The notes beneath the pieces are model-generated. The model was given only the letters and a program-made list of their open reading frames with translations, had not been told where the DNA came from and did not search any database. From the NCBI GenBank assembly GCA_014378085.1, contig JACMOJ010000062.1:1-29327 (forward strand): a stretch of DNA of 29,327 bases. Reading direction: 5' to 3'. The number at the start of each line of letters is the position of its first letter. Positions within the stretch are counted from its first letter, which is position 1. The translations under genes were made by a program, and so were the position numbers. This DNA is from Burkholderiales bacterium (GTDB lineage Bacteria; Pseudomonadota; Gammaproteobacteria; Burkholderiales; Usitatibacteraceae). This document shows, piece by piece, positions 4,682 through 13,536 of this stretch.

Positions 4682-7240
4682 ATGGAAACCAAAACCACCA
4701 AGCGCGTCGGGCAACTTCGCCTGAGCCCAATGGCATCGGCAGTCGCTACGGCGATACTGGGCATGAGTCTTCCAGCGCACACACAGCAGGCTCCTTCTCC
4801 GGCAACGGCTCAGCCATCGGTGGCAAAACCATCTACCGCTGCACCTTCCGCGCCGCCGCCGAAACCTGTGTCGTCGACCGCGCAGCCCGCCAGCTCCGCC
4901 TCTAGCAGCGACCAGCCGCAACTCGAACGAATCGTGGTGTCCGCCAACCGGCGCATCGAAAAGCTTGAGGATGTCCCGCAGTCGATCAGTGTCGTCGGCA
5001 AGGAGGAAATTGAGCGCAACAATATTCGAGAGTTTGAGGACCTGACGATGCTCGCGCCAGCGCTGACCATCTCCACCGGTACCCAAGTCGGTACAAACAG
5101 CATCAATATGCGTGGTATTGGTAGCGTGTCGAACAATCTAGGGATCGAAGGTGACGTCGCCGTAATCGTTGACGATTTGCCATTTGCGCAGCCGCAACAG
5201 GCTTTCAAGGATCTGCACGATATTGAACGTGTGGAGGTATTGAAAGGGCCACAAAGTACCTTGTTTGGCAAAAGCGCAATTGCGGGTGCTGTTGTCGTCA
5301 CAACAGCGCCCATCGGTGCAGGGCCGATGCGGGGCAAAGTCTCAACGTATTTCACGAGTGATCGCGAATATCGCGTCGCGACCACTGCCAGCGGTCGCCT
5401 TTCGGACACAGTAGGTATTCGCGTTGCTATCAGCAAGACCGACTTCCGCGGGTTATTGCACAACCTGACAAATGACTCATACACCAACGGTTCCGGCGGC
5501 ACTAACTTTAGCGGCAAGATCGAGTGGAGCCTACCCAATGATTTGAACGTCTCGTTCGCCGGCTTCTATAGCGATTCCAAAAGCACCGGAAACACATCCG
5601 TTCTCACGTATATCGATCCGCGCGAAGGAAGTTTGATTCGGAACAACCCGAACCTAACGAATACGATTATTTTTAGAGGCATTACGCCGAGCCTACAGAA
5701 CAAAGATGTTCGTCTGGATGACGAGTCATCACTCACGCAAAAAGATTGGGGCGGCGCGTTGCGGATCAACTATTTGTTCCCGAGCGGTTCACCACTCGCC
5801 AACCACAACCTGACGTCCATTACCGGCTTCAACGGGAACGATGCCAATGACAAACGCGACAACGATGGCCACGATGCGGTCATTGCGCTTTACACACCAC
5901 TGACCAACGCGGCTGGCGTGACTGGCACGGCAGCGTCGGGCATCAATCAAACTGCCAAGATAAATGGTACTTCGTATATCAAGACGATTACCCAAGAATT
6001 ACGTCTTGTTTCGCCTGACGCCGGTAATTTTCGCTATCTCGCGGGGCTCTGGTATTCGAATACCGCGCTCGATCGATATTATCTTCGCGGTATCTTCGGC
6101 ATCAAGCCGACGAATTACACCAACTATGAGACCACCTCAGATATTCGCAACGTTGCGTTTTACGCCAACTCAACTTGGGAGTTCACACCCCGCCACACAC
6201 TTACCCTGGGTGGACGTCTGAACCAAGAGACAAATCAATATTCCTTTACAACCATTAGCGCACTCGCTTCAACGGCTCCAGCAAACACGCCCTACACACC
6301 ATACTATGCGTACACCGCCCCGAAGAATGAGGCGCGAGCTTTTACTGGGAAGGCTGCCTACGCGTACAAGATCGACGCTGACTCAATGGTGTATGCGAGT
6401 TACGCAACAGGCCGCAAAGGTGTGGCCTTTGACATGACCAGCGGCGCGAACAACAGAAACGTATTTGCGTTCATGCCATTGGCCGCTGAAACGGCAAGAA
6501 GCTCCGAAGTAGGTTGGAAGGCCAACCTGCTCGAGAATCGGGCGACAGTAAATGTAGCTGTCTTCCATACAAACTTTAAGGATTACCAAGCCTCATCTAC
6601 CCAGACGTTTTCTGATGGCAGCTCCGCGAGTGTGCTGTTCGGTATTGGCGGCGTGCAAACGAGAGGCGGGGAGATCGATATACGCGCTCAAGCCACCAAG
6701 AACTTAACGTTCTCCACAAGTTTTGCTTATACGCGTGCGCGGGTAACCGATTGGCGCTATGGCGCTTGTTTCGGCGGGCGAACAGACTGCGGAACAAATC
6801 CGCCCAACCCGGCCAACCCCACAGCTGCCTACGTAAACGGTGCCAACTTTGTGATGCCGAATGCGCCGCGCCACAACGCCACGCTTGGCGTTGAATATAC
6901 GGATCGATTAGGCTCACTGCGAGCCGCCTACTTTCTGCAGGCGCGCACTCGATCCGATGTTCAGGGCAATATTAATCAGGATCCGGTCCAGCGCCGCCCG
7001 GGTGTGACTGTTGTTGACGCCGGCTTTTCGTTGGCTAGCAGCAACAACAAATACAAGGCAGCCTTCGGTATCAAGAACTTATTTGATACGCAGTACTCGT
7101 CGGGCGGCCAGGGCGGCGTCGTAGGTACTTTATTTGCGCCAACCGGCGCAGCATCGTCAGCCAACATCGTCCAGCAGGGTTGGAAACCTGCTCGTGATGC
7201 GTTCCGCTATTACTCCGTAAGGTTCGACGTTTCTTTCTGA
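4682..7240 (+). CDS. TonB-dependent outer-membrane receptor (probable oligosaccharide importer)
   Basis: This 852-aa TonB-dependent receptor carries substrate across the outer membrane using TonB-ExbBD energy. Residues 1 to about 34 are a signal peptide (basic start, then AVATAILGMSLPAHT). Residues 37-79 are a Pro/Ala/Ser-rich linker, unusual in length. A TonB-box-like ERIVVSANRR lies at 82-91. The plug follows (VPQSISVVGKEEIE, NMRGIG, VEVLKGPQSTLFGKSAIAGAV, about 98-235), then the beta-barrel to the C-terminal FRYYSVRFDVSF, ending in Phe as these proteins do. The start at 4682 has a strong ribosome-binding site (GGAGG, 4671-4675). A longer frame reaching upstream to 4613 has none. It heads the polysaccharide cluster, so an oligouronate is the likely cargo. 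Substrate cannot be read from sequence alone. Confidence 0.93.
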   Translation: METKTTKRVGQLRLSPMASAVATAILGMSLPAHTQQAPSPATAQPSVAKPSTAAPSAPPPKPVSSTAQPASSASSSDQPQLERIVVSANRRIEKLEDVPQSISVVGKEEIERNNIREFEDLTMLAPALTISTGTQVGTNSINMRGIGSVSNNLGIEGDVAVIVDDLPFAQPQQAFKDLHDIERVEVLKGPQSTLFGKSAIAGAVVVTTAPIGAGPMRGKVSTYFTSDREYRVATTASGRLSDTVGIRVAISKTDFRGLLHNLTNDSYTNGSGGTNFSGKIEWSLPNDLNVSFAGFYSDSKSTGNTSVLTYIDPREGSLIRNNPNLTNTIIFRGITPSLQNKDVRLDDESSLTQKDWGGALRINYLFPSGSPLANHNLTSITGFNGNDANDKRDNDGHDAVIALYTPLTNAAGVTGTAASGINQTAKINGTSYIKTITQELRLVSPDAGNFRYLAGLWYSNTALDRYYLRGIFGIKPTNYTNYETTSDIRNVAFYANSTWEFTPRHTLTLGGRLNQETNQYSFTTISALASTAPANTPYTPYYAYTAPKNEARAFTGKAAYAYKIDADSMVYASYATGRKGVAFDMTSGANNRNVFAFMPLAAETARSSEVGWKANLLENRATVNVAVFHTNFKDYQASSTQTFSDGSSASVLFGIGGVQTRGGEIDIRAQATKNLTFSTSFAYTRARVTDWRYGACFGGRTDCGTNPPNPANPTAAYVNGANFVMPNAPRHNATLGVEYTDRLGSLRAAYFLQARTRSDVQGNINQDPVQRRPGVTVVDAGFSLASSNNKYKAAFGIKNLFDTQYSSGGQGGVVGTLFAPTGAASSANIVQQGWKPARDAFRYYSVRFDVSF

Positions 7241-7254
7241 GGATTGCTGATTTG

Positions 7255-7283
7255 CGGCAGTCGAGTAAGTAGGTGGACTGCCG
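7255..7283. terminator. Stem-loop after the receptor gene (possible partial terminator)
   Basis: CGGCAGTC (7255-7262) and GACTGCCG (7276-7283) form a perfect 8-bp stem around a 13-base loop, 14 bases after the receptor stop. No T-run follows. It is more likely an mRNA-stabilising or attenuating hairpin that lowers expression of the downstream genes than a full terminator. Confidence 0.4.
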
Positions 7284-7289
7284 ACGCGT

Positions 7290-7315
7290 GGAATACGAAA
7301 TAGACTCTGTATTCC
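7290..7315. promoter_or_regulatory. Inverted repeat upstream of the LacI-family gene
   Basis: GGAATAC (7290-7296) and GTATTCC (7309-7315) are perfect 7-bp arms with a 12-base spacer, ending 27 bases before the regulator's ATG. The position suits an autoregulatory site or a dimeric operator. A convincing -35/-10 pair is not visible nearby. Confidence 0.35.
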
Positions 7316-7342
7316 GAGACTACGCAAAATTGAAGGCATCAC

Positions 7343-8377
7343 ATGACCAGACCAAAAATTAAGGATGTTGCACAAATGGCGGGGGTATCCCCGTCGAGCG
7401 TCTCTAATTTTCTAAATAATCGCATGGGTCAGATGCGCCCAGGAACGCAGCAAAAAATTCAGCAAGTCATCGAGCAGCTCGGGTATCGTCCGAACAGCGC
7501 GGCGCGGCAGCTTAAGACGGGCGTGGCATCGATGGTTGGTCTCATGGTTCCCTCCCTGGCAAACCAGTTCTTTGGTTCGCTCGCCTGTGCCGTAGAAAAT
7601 GCGGCGGCGGCATATGACTGCCGAGTAATGACCATCAGCACCTTTCGCGATGCCGATCGCGAGCGTGCTGTGATGGGGGACATGCTTGCATATGGCGTTA
7701 AGGGAATAATTACGGGCTCAGCCCTCAATGACACTGATCATTTGGTGGCGACGACCGAAAGCTGTCCGGTGGTTGCATTTGATCTCAAGAGGTCAGACAC
7801 GCGCCACGATAGCATCAGTACGATTTCGGTGGACAACGCTGCCGCGACATCTATGGGCGTGGAACACTTGGTATCGCTTGGTCATCGGTCGATCGTACTG
7901 GTTTCGCCAACACCGTACACCCGCAACCGGCAAGACCGAGTGTTGGGCTTTGAGGGTGCGGCAGCGAAGGCGGGTATCGTGGGCCAACTGCTAATTGCCG
8001 ACCTCGCCGAAGTGCAGAGCGACCCGCACGGTGATACGCAGCTGTTCGAGCTTGGAAGAAATGCTGCGGCACGAATTCTTAGCATGCCTTCCAAGCCGAC
8101 CGCTGCGATCGCAATCAACGACATGATGGCGATAGGTATTGGCGTCGGCCTAAAACAATTAGGTGTTCGCATACCAAGCGAGTTTTCGCTGATGGGTATT
8201 GACGATATCTTCTTCTCGGCGGCGCACGATCCGCCGCTGACCACTCTACGGCAGCCGATCCAAGTGATGGCTGACGCGGCTGTAAAACGCATCCTCTCCC
8301 CTTTGGCTGGGAAAGGCGTTGAGCTGTTCAAGCCAGAGTTAATTGTGCGGGCCTCTACTGCGCCGCCGAAAAAATAA
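7343..8377 (+). CDS. LacI/GalR-family transcriptional regulator
   Basis: This 344-aa regulator is of the normal LacI-family length. Residues 5-50 form the HTH (IKDVAQMAGVSPSSVSNFLNNR, written here in full only as VSPSSVSNFLNN), followed by the hinge helix NSAARQLKTG and a periplasmic-binding-protein-like sensor domain from about residue 62 (MVGLMVPSLANQFF), with typical late motifs AIAINDMMAIG, MGIDDI and LTTLRQPI. It starts at 7343 with GAAGG 7-11 bases upstream. Its place between the receptor and the catabolic genes makes it the likely substrate-responsive repressor of the cluster. The inducer is probably a uronate-pathway intermediate such as KDG or an unsaturated oligomer, by analogy. Confidence 0.92.
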   Translation: MTRPKIKDVAQMAGVSPSSVSNFLNNRMGQMRPGTQQKIQQVIEQLGYRPNSAARQLKTGVASMVGLMVPSLANQFFGSLACAVENAAAAYDCRVMTISTFRDADRERAVMGDMLAYGVKGIITGSALNDTDHLVATTESCPVVAFDLKRSDTRHDSISTISVDNAAATSMGVEHLVSLGHRSIVLVSPTPYTRNRQDRVLGFEGAAAKAGIVGQLLIADLAEVQSDPHGDTQLFELGRNAAARILSMPSKPTAAIAINDMMAIGIGVGLKQLGVRIPSEFSLMGIDDIFFSAAHDPPLTTLRQPIQVMADAAVKRILSPLAGKGVELFKPELIVRASTAPPKK

Positions 8378-8408
8378 AACTATTTTCACAACTAGGAAGA
8401 GTAAATCG

Positions 8409-9164
8409 ATGGAACTACTAGGCAGACGCGCACTTGTGATGGGCGGAGCATCAGGAATCGGCAAGGCGAGTTCACTCGGGCTCGCGGCGGCAGGCGCGGA
8501 CGTGGTGCTCACGTACTGGAGCAGCGAACAAGAGGCGACTGAAGTGGTCGCACAAATTCGTGCGATGGGACGCAAGGCTCATGCGATCAAAGCTGACTTG
8601 ACCGACAGTGCGGTAGCCGAGCAAGTTTTTGCCGACGCAGAGGCGGCCGTCGGGGAGATCGATACCCTTTTCGCAAATATTGGCGGGATGATCCAACGAT
8701 GCCGTGTGGTCGATATGCCGCTCTCGCTTTGGAATGAGGCGATAAACCTCAATTTCACCAGCACGTTTTTGATTTGCCAAGCGGCACTCAAGCGTATGGA
8801 GCCGCGGAAGGCAGGCGTCATCGTCACCATGTCCTCGTTAGCCGCTTTTGATGGTGGCGGCCCGGGCTCGGTTCACTACGCATCGAGTAAGGCAGCGGTA
8901 GCCACTTTCACGCGCGCTCTCGCCAAAGAGGTCGGGCCGCTTGGGATTCGTGTGAATGGCGTGTCCCCCGGTTTAATCGGTACGCGCTTTCACGATGTTT
9001 TCAACACCCCCGCCAATCGCCAGGCAATCGCAGAGCGCACTCCCGCCAGGCGTGAAGGCGTGCCTGACGATGTCGCCAACGTTGTGGTGTTCTTAGCCTC
9101 TGAACGAGCAGCGTTTCTCGCCGGCGAAATCATTCAGGTCAATGGCGGGCTTGGCCTGTACTAA
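8409..9164 (+). CDS. SDR-family oxidoreductase, probable 4-deoxy-5-keto-uronate (DEH) reductase
   Basis: This 251-aa classical short-chain dehydrogenase/reductase has an N-terminal Rossmann cofactor site GGASGIGKA (about 13-21), a catalytic Ser in MSSLAAFDGGG, YASSK as the YxxxK pair (near residue 157) and the C-terminal GEIIQVNGG. The stretch SPGLIGTRFHDVF resembles SDRs found in alginate and uronate clusters. Next to a KDG-kinase-like gene it most plausibly reduces DEH, the product of unsaturated uronate, to 2-keto-3-deoxygluconate with NAD(P)H. KduD-type activity is an alternative, but no kduI is present. The start at 8409 has AGGAAGA eight bases upstream. It lies 31 bp after the regulator. 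Confidence 0.85.
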   Translation: MELLGRRALVMGGASGIGKASSLGLAAAGADVVLTYWSSEQEATEVVAQIRAMGRKAHAIKADLTDSAVAEQVFADAEAAVGEIDTLFANIGGMIQRCRVVDMPLSLWNEAINLNFTSTFLICQAALKRMEPRKAGVIVTMSSLAAFDGGGPGSVHYASSKAAVATFTRALAKEVGPLGIRVNGVSPGLIGTRFHDVFNTPANRQAIAERTPARREGVPDDVANVVVFLASERAAFLAGEIIQVNGGLGLY

Positions 9165-9204
9165 ACAGCGGCACGATCGGTTTGTTATCTTTCGACGGGG
9201 ATTT

Positions 9205-11199
9205 ATGCATCGCCAATTTACACGACGTCGTTTCATCGGCACAGCGGCACTGACGATACCCGCGCTGAGCGCCGGTACGGTACTCGCGCAAGACGCCCGC
9301 GAGGCACTGGGTACCAAAGTGGGCAAGGTTGTGCCGGGGGTGCATGCGCTAGAGAAAATCATGAAGGCGCATCCGGCAGCATTGCGGCCAGCGCTGAAGG
9401 GTGTGCATCCGCGCGTGTTTACGACGTCCGAAGAGATCGTTAAGCTGCGCGAACGCGCGCGCACTACCCATCGCCGGATTTGGGAAAAAGCGCTCCCCAA
9501 CCTTATTGCGATGAACGAGGAACCAGAGGCGTCGCCCGCGCAAACGCGGCGCGCGCAGAACCGCGTCGGCATGGGCATCGTCGGTGCGGCGCTCGCCTAC
9601 AAGATTGAAGGGGATGCAAAATATCTTCAGGCGGCCAAGCGATTCATGGACGCGGCGGTGAGCTATCCAGTTTGGGGCTACACGTACAGCAAGCCCAATA
9701 TCGACTTGGCCGCGGGCCACCTACTTTACGGCTTGGGTGCCGGTTACGATTTGCTCTTCGATGTGCTCTCCGAAGATGAGCGCAAGCGTTATCGCGACAA
9801 GCTGGTGTTGCAAGGCCGGATTTTGGCCAAGCACTTTATGCCCAAGCCCGGCAAGTCGTATTCCTATAGCCAGAACCATTGCTTCATCCCCATTTCTGGG
9901 CTTGCGGTTGCTGCTTACGCGGTTTGGGACGAAGCGCCCGAAGCAGCCGAGTGGGCTGCGCTCTCGCGTGCGATTTTTACCCGGGTGTTAGAGGTTGCTT
10001 CCCCCGACGGCTACTTCTACGAAGGTGTTGAGTATTGGGTGTTTTCGATGCCCTGGATCATTCATGGCCTCGACGCCTTCGCGCACGCGGCGGGTGATGA
10101 TATGTACGACCTTCCCGCGCTTCGCAAGACGCACTTGTACATGGCTCACTCGATGACACCTAATGGGCATGACATTTTTGATTTTGGTGATGCGTTTGAA
10201 GGACCAATCACCCGCGCGCGAATCGGCGCAGAGCCTGCGCGCACGCATCCGGACGGCAAACTGCACTCGAATTACAACCTGCTATACCGCATGGCGGCGC
10301 GCTTCAAGAATGCCGACGCACAAGGGGTAGCCGGGTGGATGGCTTCACTAGGCCACGTTTGCGCCGAAGATTTTTGGTCGTTAATTTGGTACGACGCCAC
10401 CTTGCCAACGAATCCAATTTCGGCGCTCCCGCCCTACCATCATTTCGACGATCTCGGCACCGTTTACTGGCGCTCCGATTGGACGCCGGCGGCGACCGCC
10501 TTTGCGTTTCGCGCCGGGCCACCTGAAGGGCATCGAATCACCGATATGCTCGACAAAATGCCCGACTGGCATCTGTCGATGGGTCACTCACATCCGGATG
10601 CGGGCAGTTTTATTCTCTATGCAGGTGGCACCTATCTCACCGGTCCGAAGGGGTACGCAGGAATACCGTCCAGCAAGATTTGCAACACGCTGCTCATCGA
10701 TGGACAGGGGCAAGCGAATGAAGGCGGTGGCCACGATGCTTTTCATGGTTATCCTTATTCACGCCTCAATGCGATTCGCATTACCAGCGCGAAGCTCAGG
10801 AAAGACCGCGCTGAAATCGTCGCAGATATTTCTGGTGCATACCGCCCGGAGTTGGGTGTGATTAGCCTCGAGCGCCGTTTTACATGGGCCAATAGTGCAT
10901 GGGTAACCATTGATCGGATGCAGGCGAGTAAGCCAGTTACCTTGACCGCACAGGTACACGGTGACACCACCATCGAACAATTGTCTGCGCAAAAATTTGT
11001 GGTTGCCGGCAAACCGAGTTCGCTGCAGGTTGAGATCCAAACGCCTAACGCGAAAGCGGTGATCGAGCCGGGTCTGGTTGTTTCGGCCGGCCCGCCGGGC
11101 AACGTCGACAAAGGCCCGCGTGTCCAGCGCGGCACGGTGGTTCGCGTGTCACTGCCTGCCAGCAAAGACGTGACGCTAGTCACCAAGCTGCGGATTTGA
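9205..11199 (+). CDS. Heparinase II/III-family polysaccharide lyase, Tat-exported
   Basis: This 664-aa exported lyase begins with a twin-arginine signal (TRRRFIG, residues 6-12, hydrophobic stretch, LAQDA cleavage region near 28). I therefore prefer the ATG at 9205, preceded by GGGG, over an upstream frame that overlaps the SDR gene. An alpha/alpha-toroid domain follows (HPRVFTTSEEIVKLRERA near 70; SQNHCFIP near 220; DGYFYEGVEYW near 272). The C-terminal heparinase II/III beta-sandwich holds the signature GHSHPDAGSF near 460. The family cleaves uronate-containing glycans by beta-elimination. Family members include exo-type alginate lyases (PL15, PL17, PL39) and heparinase II (PL21), and I cannot fix the subfamily. 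In this cluster it probably yields unsaturated monouronate in the periplasm. Confidence 0.88.
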   Translation: MHRQFTRRRFIGTAALTIPALSAGTVLAQDAREALGTKVGKVVPGVHALEKIMKAHPAALRPALKGVHPRVFTTSEEIVKLRERARTTHRRIWEKALPNLIAMNEEPEASPAQTRRAQNRVGMGIVGAALAYKIEGDAKYLQAAKRFMDAAVSYPVWGYTYSKPNIDLAAGHLLYGLGAGYDLLFDVLSEDERKRYRDKLVLQGRILAKHFMPKPGKSYSYSQNHCFIPISGLAVAAYAVWDEAPEAAEWAALSRAIFTRVLEVASPDGYFYEGVEYWVFSMPWIIHGLDAFAHAAGDDMYDLPALRKTHLYMAHSMTPNGHDIFDFGDAFEGPITRARIGAEPARTHPDGKLHSNYNLLYRMAARFKNADAQGVAGWMASLGHVCAEDFWSLIWYDATLPTNPISALPPYHHFDDLGTVYWRSDWTPAATAFAFRAGPPEGHRITDMLDKMPDWHLSMGHSHPDAGSFILYAGGTYLTGPKGYAGIPSSKICNTLLIDGQGQANEGGGHDAFHGYPYSRLNAIRITSAKLRKDRAEIVADISGAYRPELGVISLERRFTWANSAWVTIDRMQASKPVTLTAQVHGDTTIEQLSAQKFVVAGKPSSLQVEIQTPNAKAVIEPGLVVSAGPPGNVDKGPRVQRGTVVRVSLPASKDVTLVTKLRI

Positions 11200-11200
11200 T

Positions 11201-12190
11201 GTGACCATTACGCGTGACGCTGCGGTTGGTGGTGAAGGAGAAACGCCGCACGTATCCCAAGTCATCACTGTCGGCGAAGCAATGGCGCTGCTCATGGCTC
11301 GCCAAGTTGGCCCGCTTCATACAGTCAGCGACTTTGCGCGTGCCACGGCAGGTGCCGAGCTAAACGTTGCCGTTGGCCTCAGCCGCCTAGGTTTCAAGGT
11401 CGACTATGTGAGCCGTCTCGGTAAGGATAGTTTCGGCCGCAACTTGTTAGAGTTTATGGTGGCAGAAGGAATAGATGTCCGATACGTTTCTATAGACGAT
11501 ACTTTTACGACGGGTTTCATGTTGAAGTCCCTGGCCGACGATGGCAGCGACCCAGAGATCGAATATTTTCGTCGTGGTTCCGCTGCCAGCCGTCTTAGCC
11601 TGGCCGATATCGGGGGCGTTGGTTTCGCCGGCGCACGCTGGTTACACCTCACGGGGATTTCTCCCGCTCTGTCGCAGAGCTGCCGAGAGTTGAGCTTTGT
11701 GATGGCAACACGCGCAATAGCGGAGGGGGTTGTAGTCAGCTTCGACCCGAATCTACGCCGCCGGCTATGGTCTTCTGGCCAAGAAATGAAAGAGACCATC
11801 AACGCTCTCGCCGCCCTTGCGGATGTGGTCTTGCCGGGATTGTCTGAAGGGAAACTGTTGACCGGCTGCGACTCTGCTGCTGGCATCGCTGACTACTATC
11901 TCTCGCACGGCGCACGGCAGGTCATCGTCAAATTGGGACCGAAGGGCGCCTACTACGCAAGCACCGAGGGTACCGGGACCGTACCCGCACCAACGGTAAC
12001 GCCGTTGGTCGATACGGTCGGCGCAGGAGACGGCTTTGCCGTTGGCGTGATCAGCGCGATGTTGGATGGACTCTCGCTTCGCGAAGCCGCTGCTCGGGGT
12101 AATGCGATCGGCGCTCGTGTTACCCAATTCCGTGGAGATTGTGAGGGCCTGCCAAACCGTACGCAACTGGAATCTACGACCCTAAGTTAG
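11201..12190 (+). CDS. kdgK: PfkB-family sugar kinase, probable 2-keto-3-deoxygluconate kinase
   Basis: This 329-aa ribokinase/PfkB-family protein has GEAMALL near the N-terminus, the substrate segment TAGAELNVAVGLSRLG (about 50-65), SFDPNLRRRLW in the middle, as is typical of KdgK, and the PfkB signature DTVGAGDGFAVG near 270, whose Asp is the catalytic base. KdgK phosphorylates 2-keto-3-deoxygluconate to KDPG, and the cluster fits that role. The frame opens with GTG one base after the lyase stop, implying coupled translation. The first 20 residues are not conserved, and a later start cannot be excluded. No KDPG aldolase lies in the window. Confidence 0.85.
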   Translation: MTITRDAAVGGEGETPHVSQVITVGEAMALLMARQVGPLHTVSDFARATAGAELNVAVGLSRLGFKVDYVSRLGKDSFGRNLLEFMVAEGIDVRYVSIDDTFTTGFMLKSLADDGSDPEIEYFRRGSAASRLSLADIGGVGFAGARWLHLTGISPALSQSCRELSFVMATRAIAEGVVVSFDPNLRRRLWSSGQEMKETINALAALADVVLPGLSEGKLLTGCDSAAGIADYYLSHGARQVIVKLGPKGAYYASTEGTGTVPAPTVTPLVDTVGAGDGFAVGVISAMLDGLSLREAAARGNAIGARVTQFRGDCEGLPNRTQLESTTLS

Positions 12191-12225
12191 ACCCGCACAC
12201 CACTAGTACACTTAGAGAGGCGAAC

Positions 12226-13494
12226 ATGAAAACGTTAAACGGTTTGCGTTGGCTCGTAATCACCTTGGTTGCGCTCGCAACTATCATCAACTACATTGAT
12301 CGCTCGGCGCTGGCGGTGATGTGGCCGGGGATCGCTGCCGAACTCGGTATGGACAAAAGCGACTATGCCAATATCGTCACCGTGTTTCTAGTCGGGTATG
12401 CGATTGGACAATCGTTGTTCGGAAAAATATTCGATGCGCTGGGCACACGCGTTGGATTCATATTGTCGATCGTTGTCTGGTCTATTTCGATCGGCTTGCA
12501 TGCTGTAGCACGCGGTGTGGTTTCGTTTTCTTTGTTCCGTGCAGCCTTGGGTGTCGGTGAAGCTGGCAATTGGCCAGGCGCTACCAAAGCGGTCGCCGAA
12601 TGGTTCCCGGTTCGCGAACGCGCGCTGGCACAGGGCATCTTTGGTGCGGGCGCATCCATGGGATCGATTATTGCCCCGCCGCTGGTGGCTTTTTTGTATG
12701 CCTACGTTGGTTGGAAAACGACGTTCATCCTAATCGGCGTGCTTGGCTTTTTTTGGATCATACCGTGGATGGTGATTTACAAGTCAGGGCCGGACGCACA
12801 CCCTTGGATAACGGCTGATGAGCGCAACTATATTCTCACCGGCCAGCAGCGTGTGGCCACGGAACAAGCGGAATACGTTCCCTCATGGTCCCAATTGCTC
12901 GGTCACCGACAGAGTTGGGGGGTGATTGCAGCGCGATTTTTTATCGATCCGATTTGGTGGTTGTTTGTCGCCTGGCTACCGCTCTATTTGAATGAAAAAT
13001 TCCACTTCGATGTAAAACAGATCGGCCTATTTGCTTGGGTGCCGTTTGTGGGTGCCGCAATCGGTGCACTTTCAGGGGGCTGGTTTTGTGGCCAGCTACT
13101 CAAGCGTGGCTGGACGGTGAATCGGGCACGAAAATTTGTGATTGGCTTGGGCCTGCTGGTGATGTTTCCAGCGCTACTGTTGACGGCAACAGCGGACACA
13201 CCGTTACGCGCGGTGTTGCTGATCGCCGTAATTTTGTTTGGCTTCCAAGCTGCCATCACCAACATTCAAACGCTGCCGAGTGATTTTTTCTCTGGAAAAT
13301 CCGTTGGCTCGCTGGCGGGCATTAGCGGCACATCTGCGGTTGTGGGTGTCATCATTTGCACACAAGCCGTACCGAGTTTGACCGCCGGTGGCAACTATCT
13401 GCCATTCTTTGTGCTCGGTGCGGCGTTGGTGCCACTCGTCTTTCTGTCGGTCTGGCTTGGCGGATATGTCGAGCAAGTGAAGCCAAAACAGTAA
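12226..13494 (+). CDS. MFS transporter, ACS family, hexuronate (ExuT)-like
   Basis: This 422-aa inner-membrane transporter has about 12 hydrophobic segments. INYIDRSALAV in TM1, DALGTRVGF in the loop between TM2 and TM3 (the MFS signature), FRAALGVGEAGNWPGATKAV and WFPVRERALAQGIF are hallmarks of the anion:cation symporter family that includes ExuT, GudP and related uronate or sugar-acid carriers. It probably brings the unsaturated uronate or DEH released in the periplasm into the cytoplasm. AGAGAGG precedes the ATG by six bases. It sits 35 bp after the kinase and 42 bp before the beta-helix gene. Confidence 0.92.
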   Translation: MKTLNGLRWLVITLVALATIINYIDRSALAVMWPGIAAELGMDKSDYANIVTVFLVGYAIGQSLFGKIFDALGTRVGFILSIVVWSISIGLHAVARGVVSFSLFRAALGVGEAGNWPGATKAVAEWFPVRERALAQGIFGAGASMGSIIAPPLVAFLYAYVGWKTTFILIGVLGFFWIIPWMVIYKSGPDAHPWITADERNYILTGQQRVATEQAEYVPSWSQLLGHRQSWGVIAARFFIDPIWWLFVAWLPLYLNEKFHFDVKQIGLFAWVPFVGAAIGALSGGWFCGQLLKRGWTVNRARKFVIGLGLLVMFPALLLTATADTPLRAVLLIAVILFGFQAAITNIQTLPSDFFSGKSVGSLAGISGTSAVVGVIICTQAVPSLTAGGNYLPFFVLGAALVPLVFLSVWLGGYVEQVKPKQ

Positions 13495-13536
13495 CGTGTG
13501 CAGTTGACAAGCCACCCTTTGGACTGAAATTTCCCG

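Noticed and set aside
4810..5538. 242-aa frame on the - strand
   Set aside because: It is antisense to the receptor gene, Arg/Ser-rich, with no motif and no start signal.
9142..9204. Upstream extension of the lyase gene
   Set aside because: It would overlap the SDR gene and bury the twin-arginine signal 21 residues in. The ATG at 9205 has the signal at its proper place.
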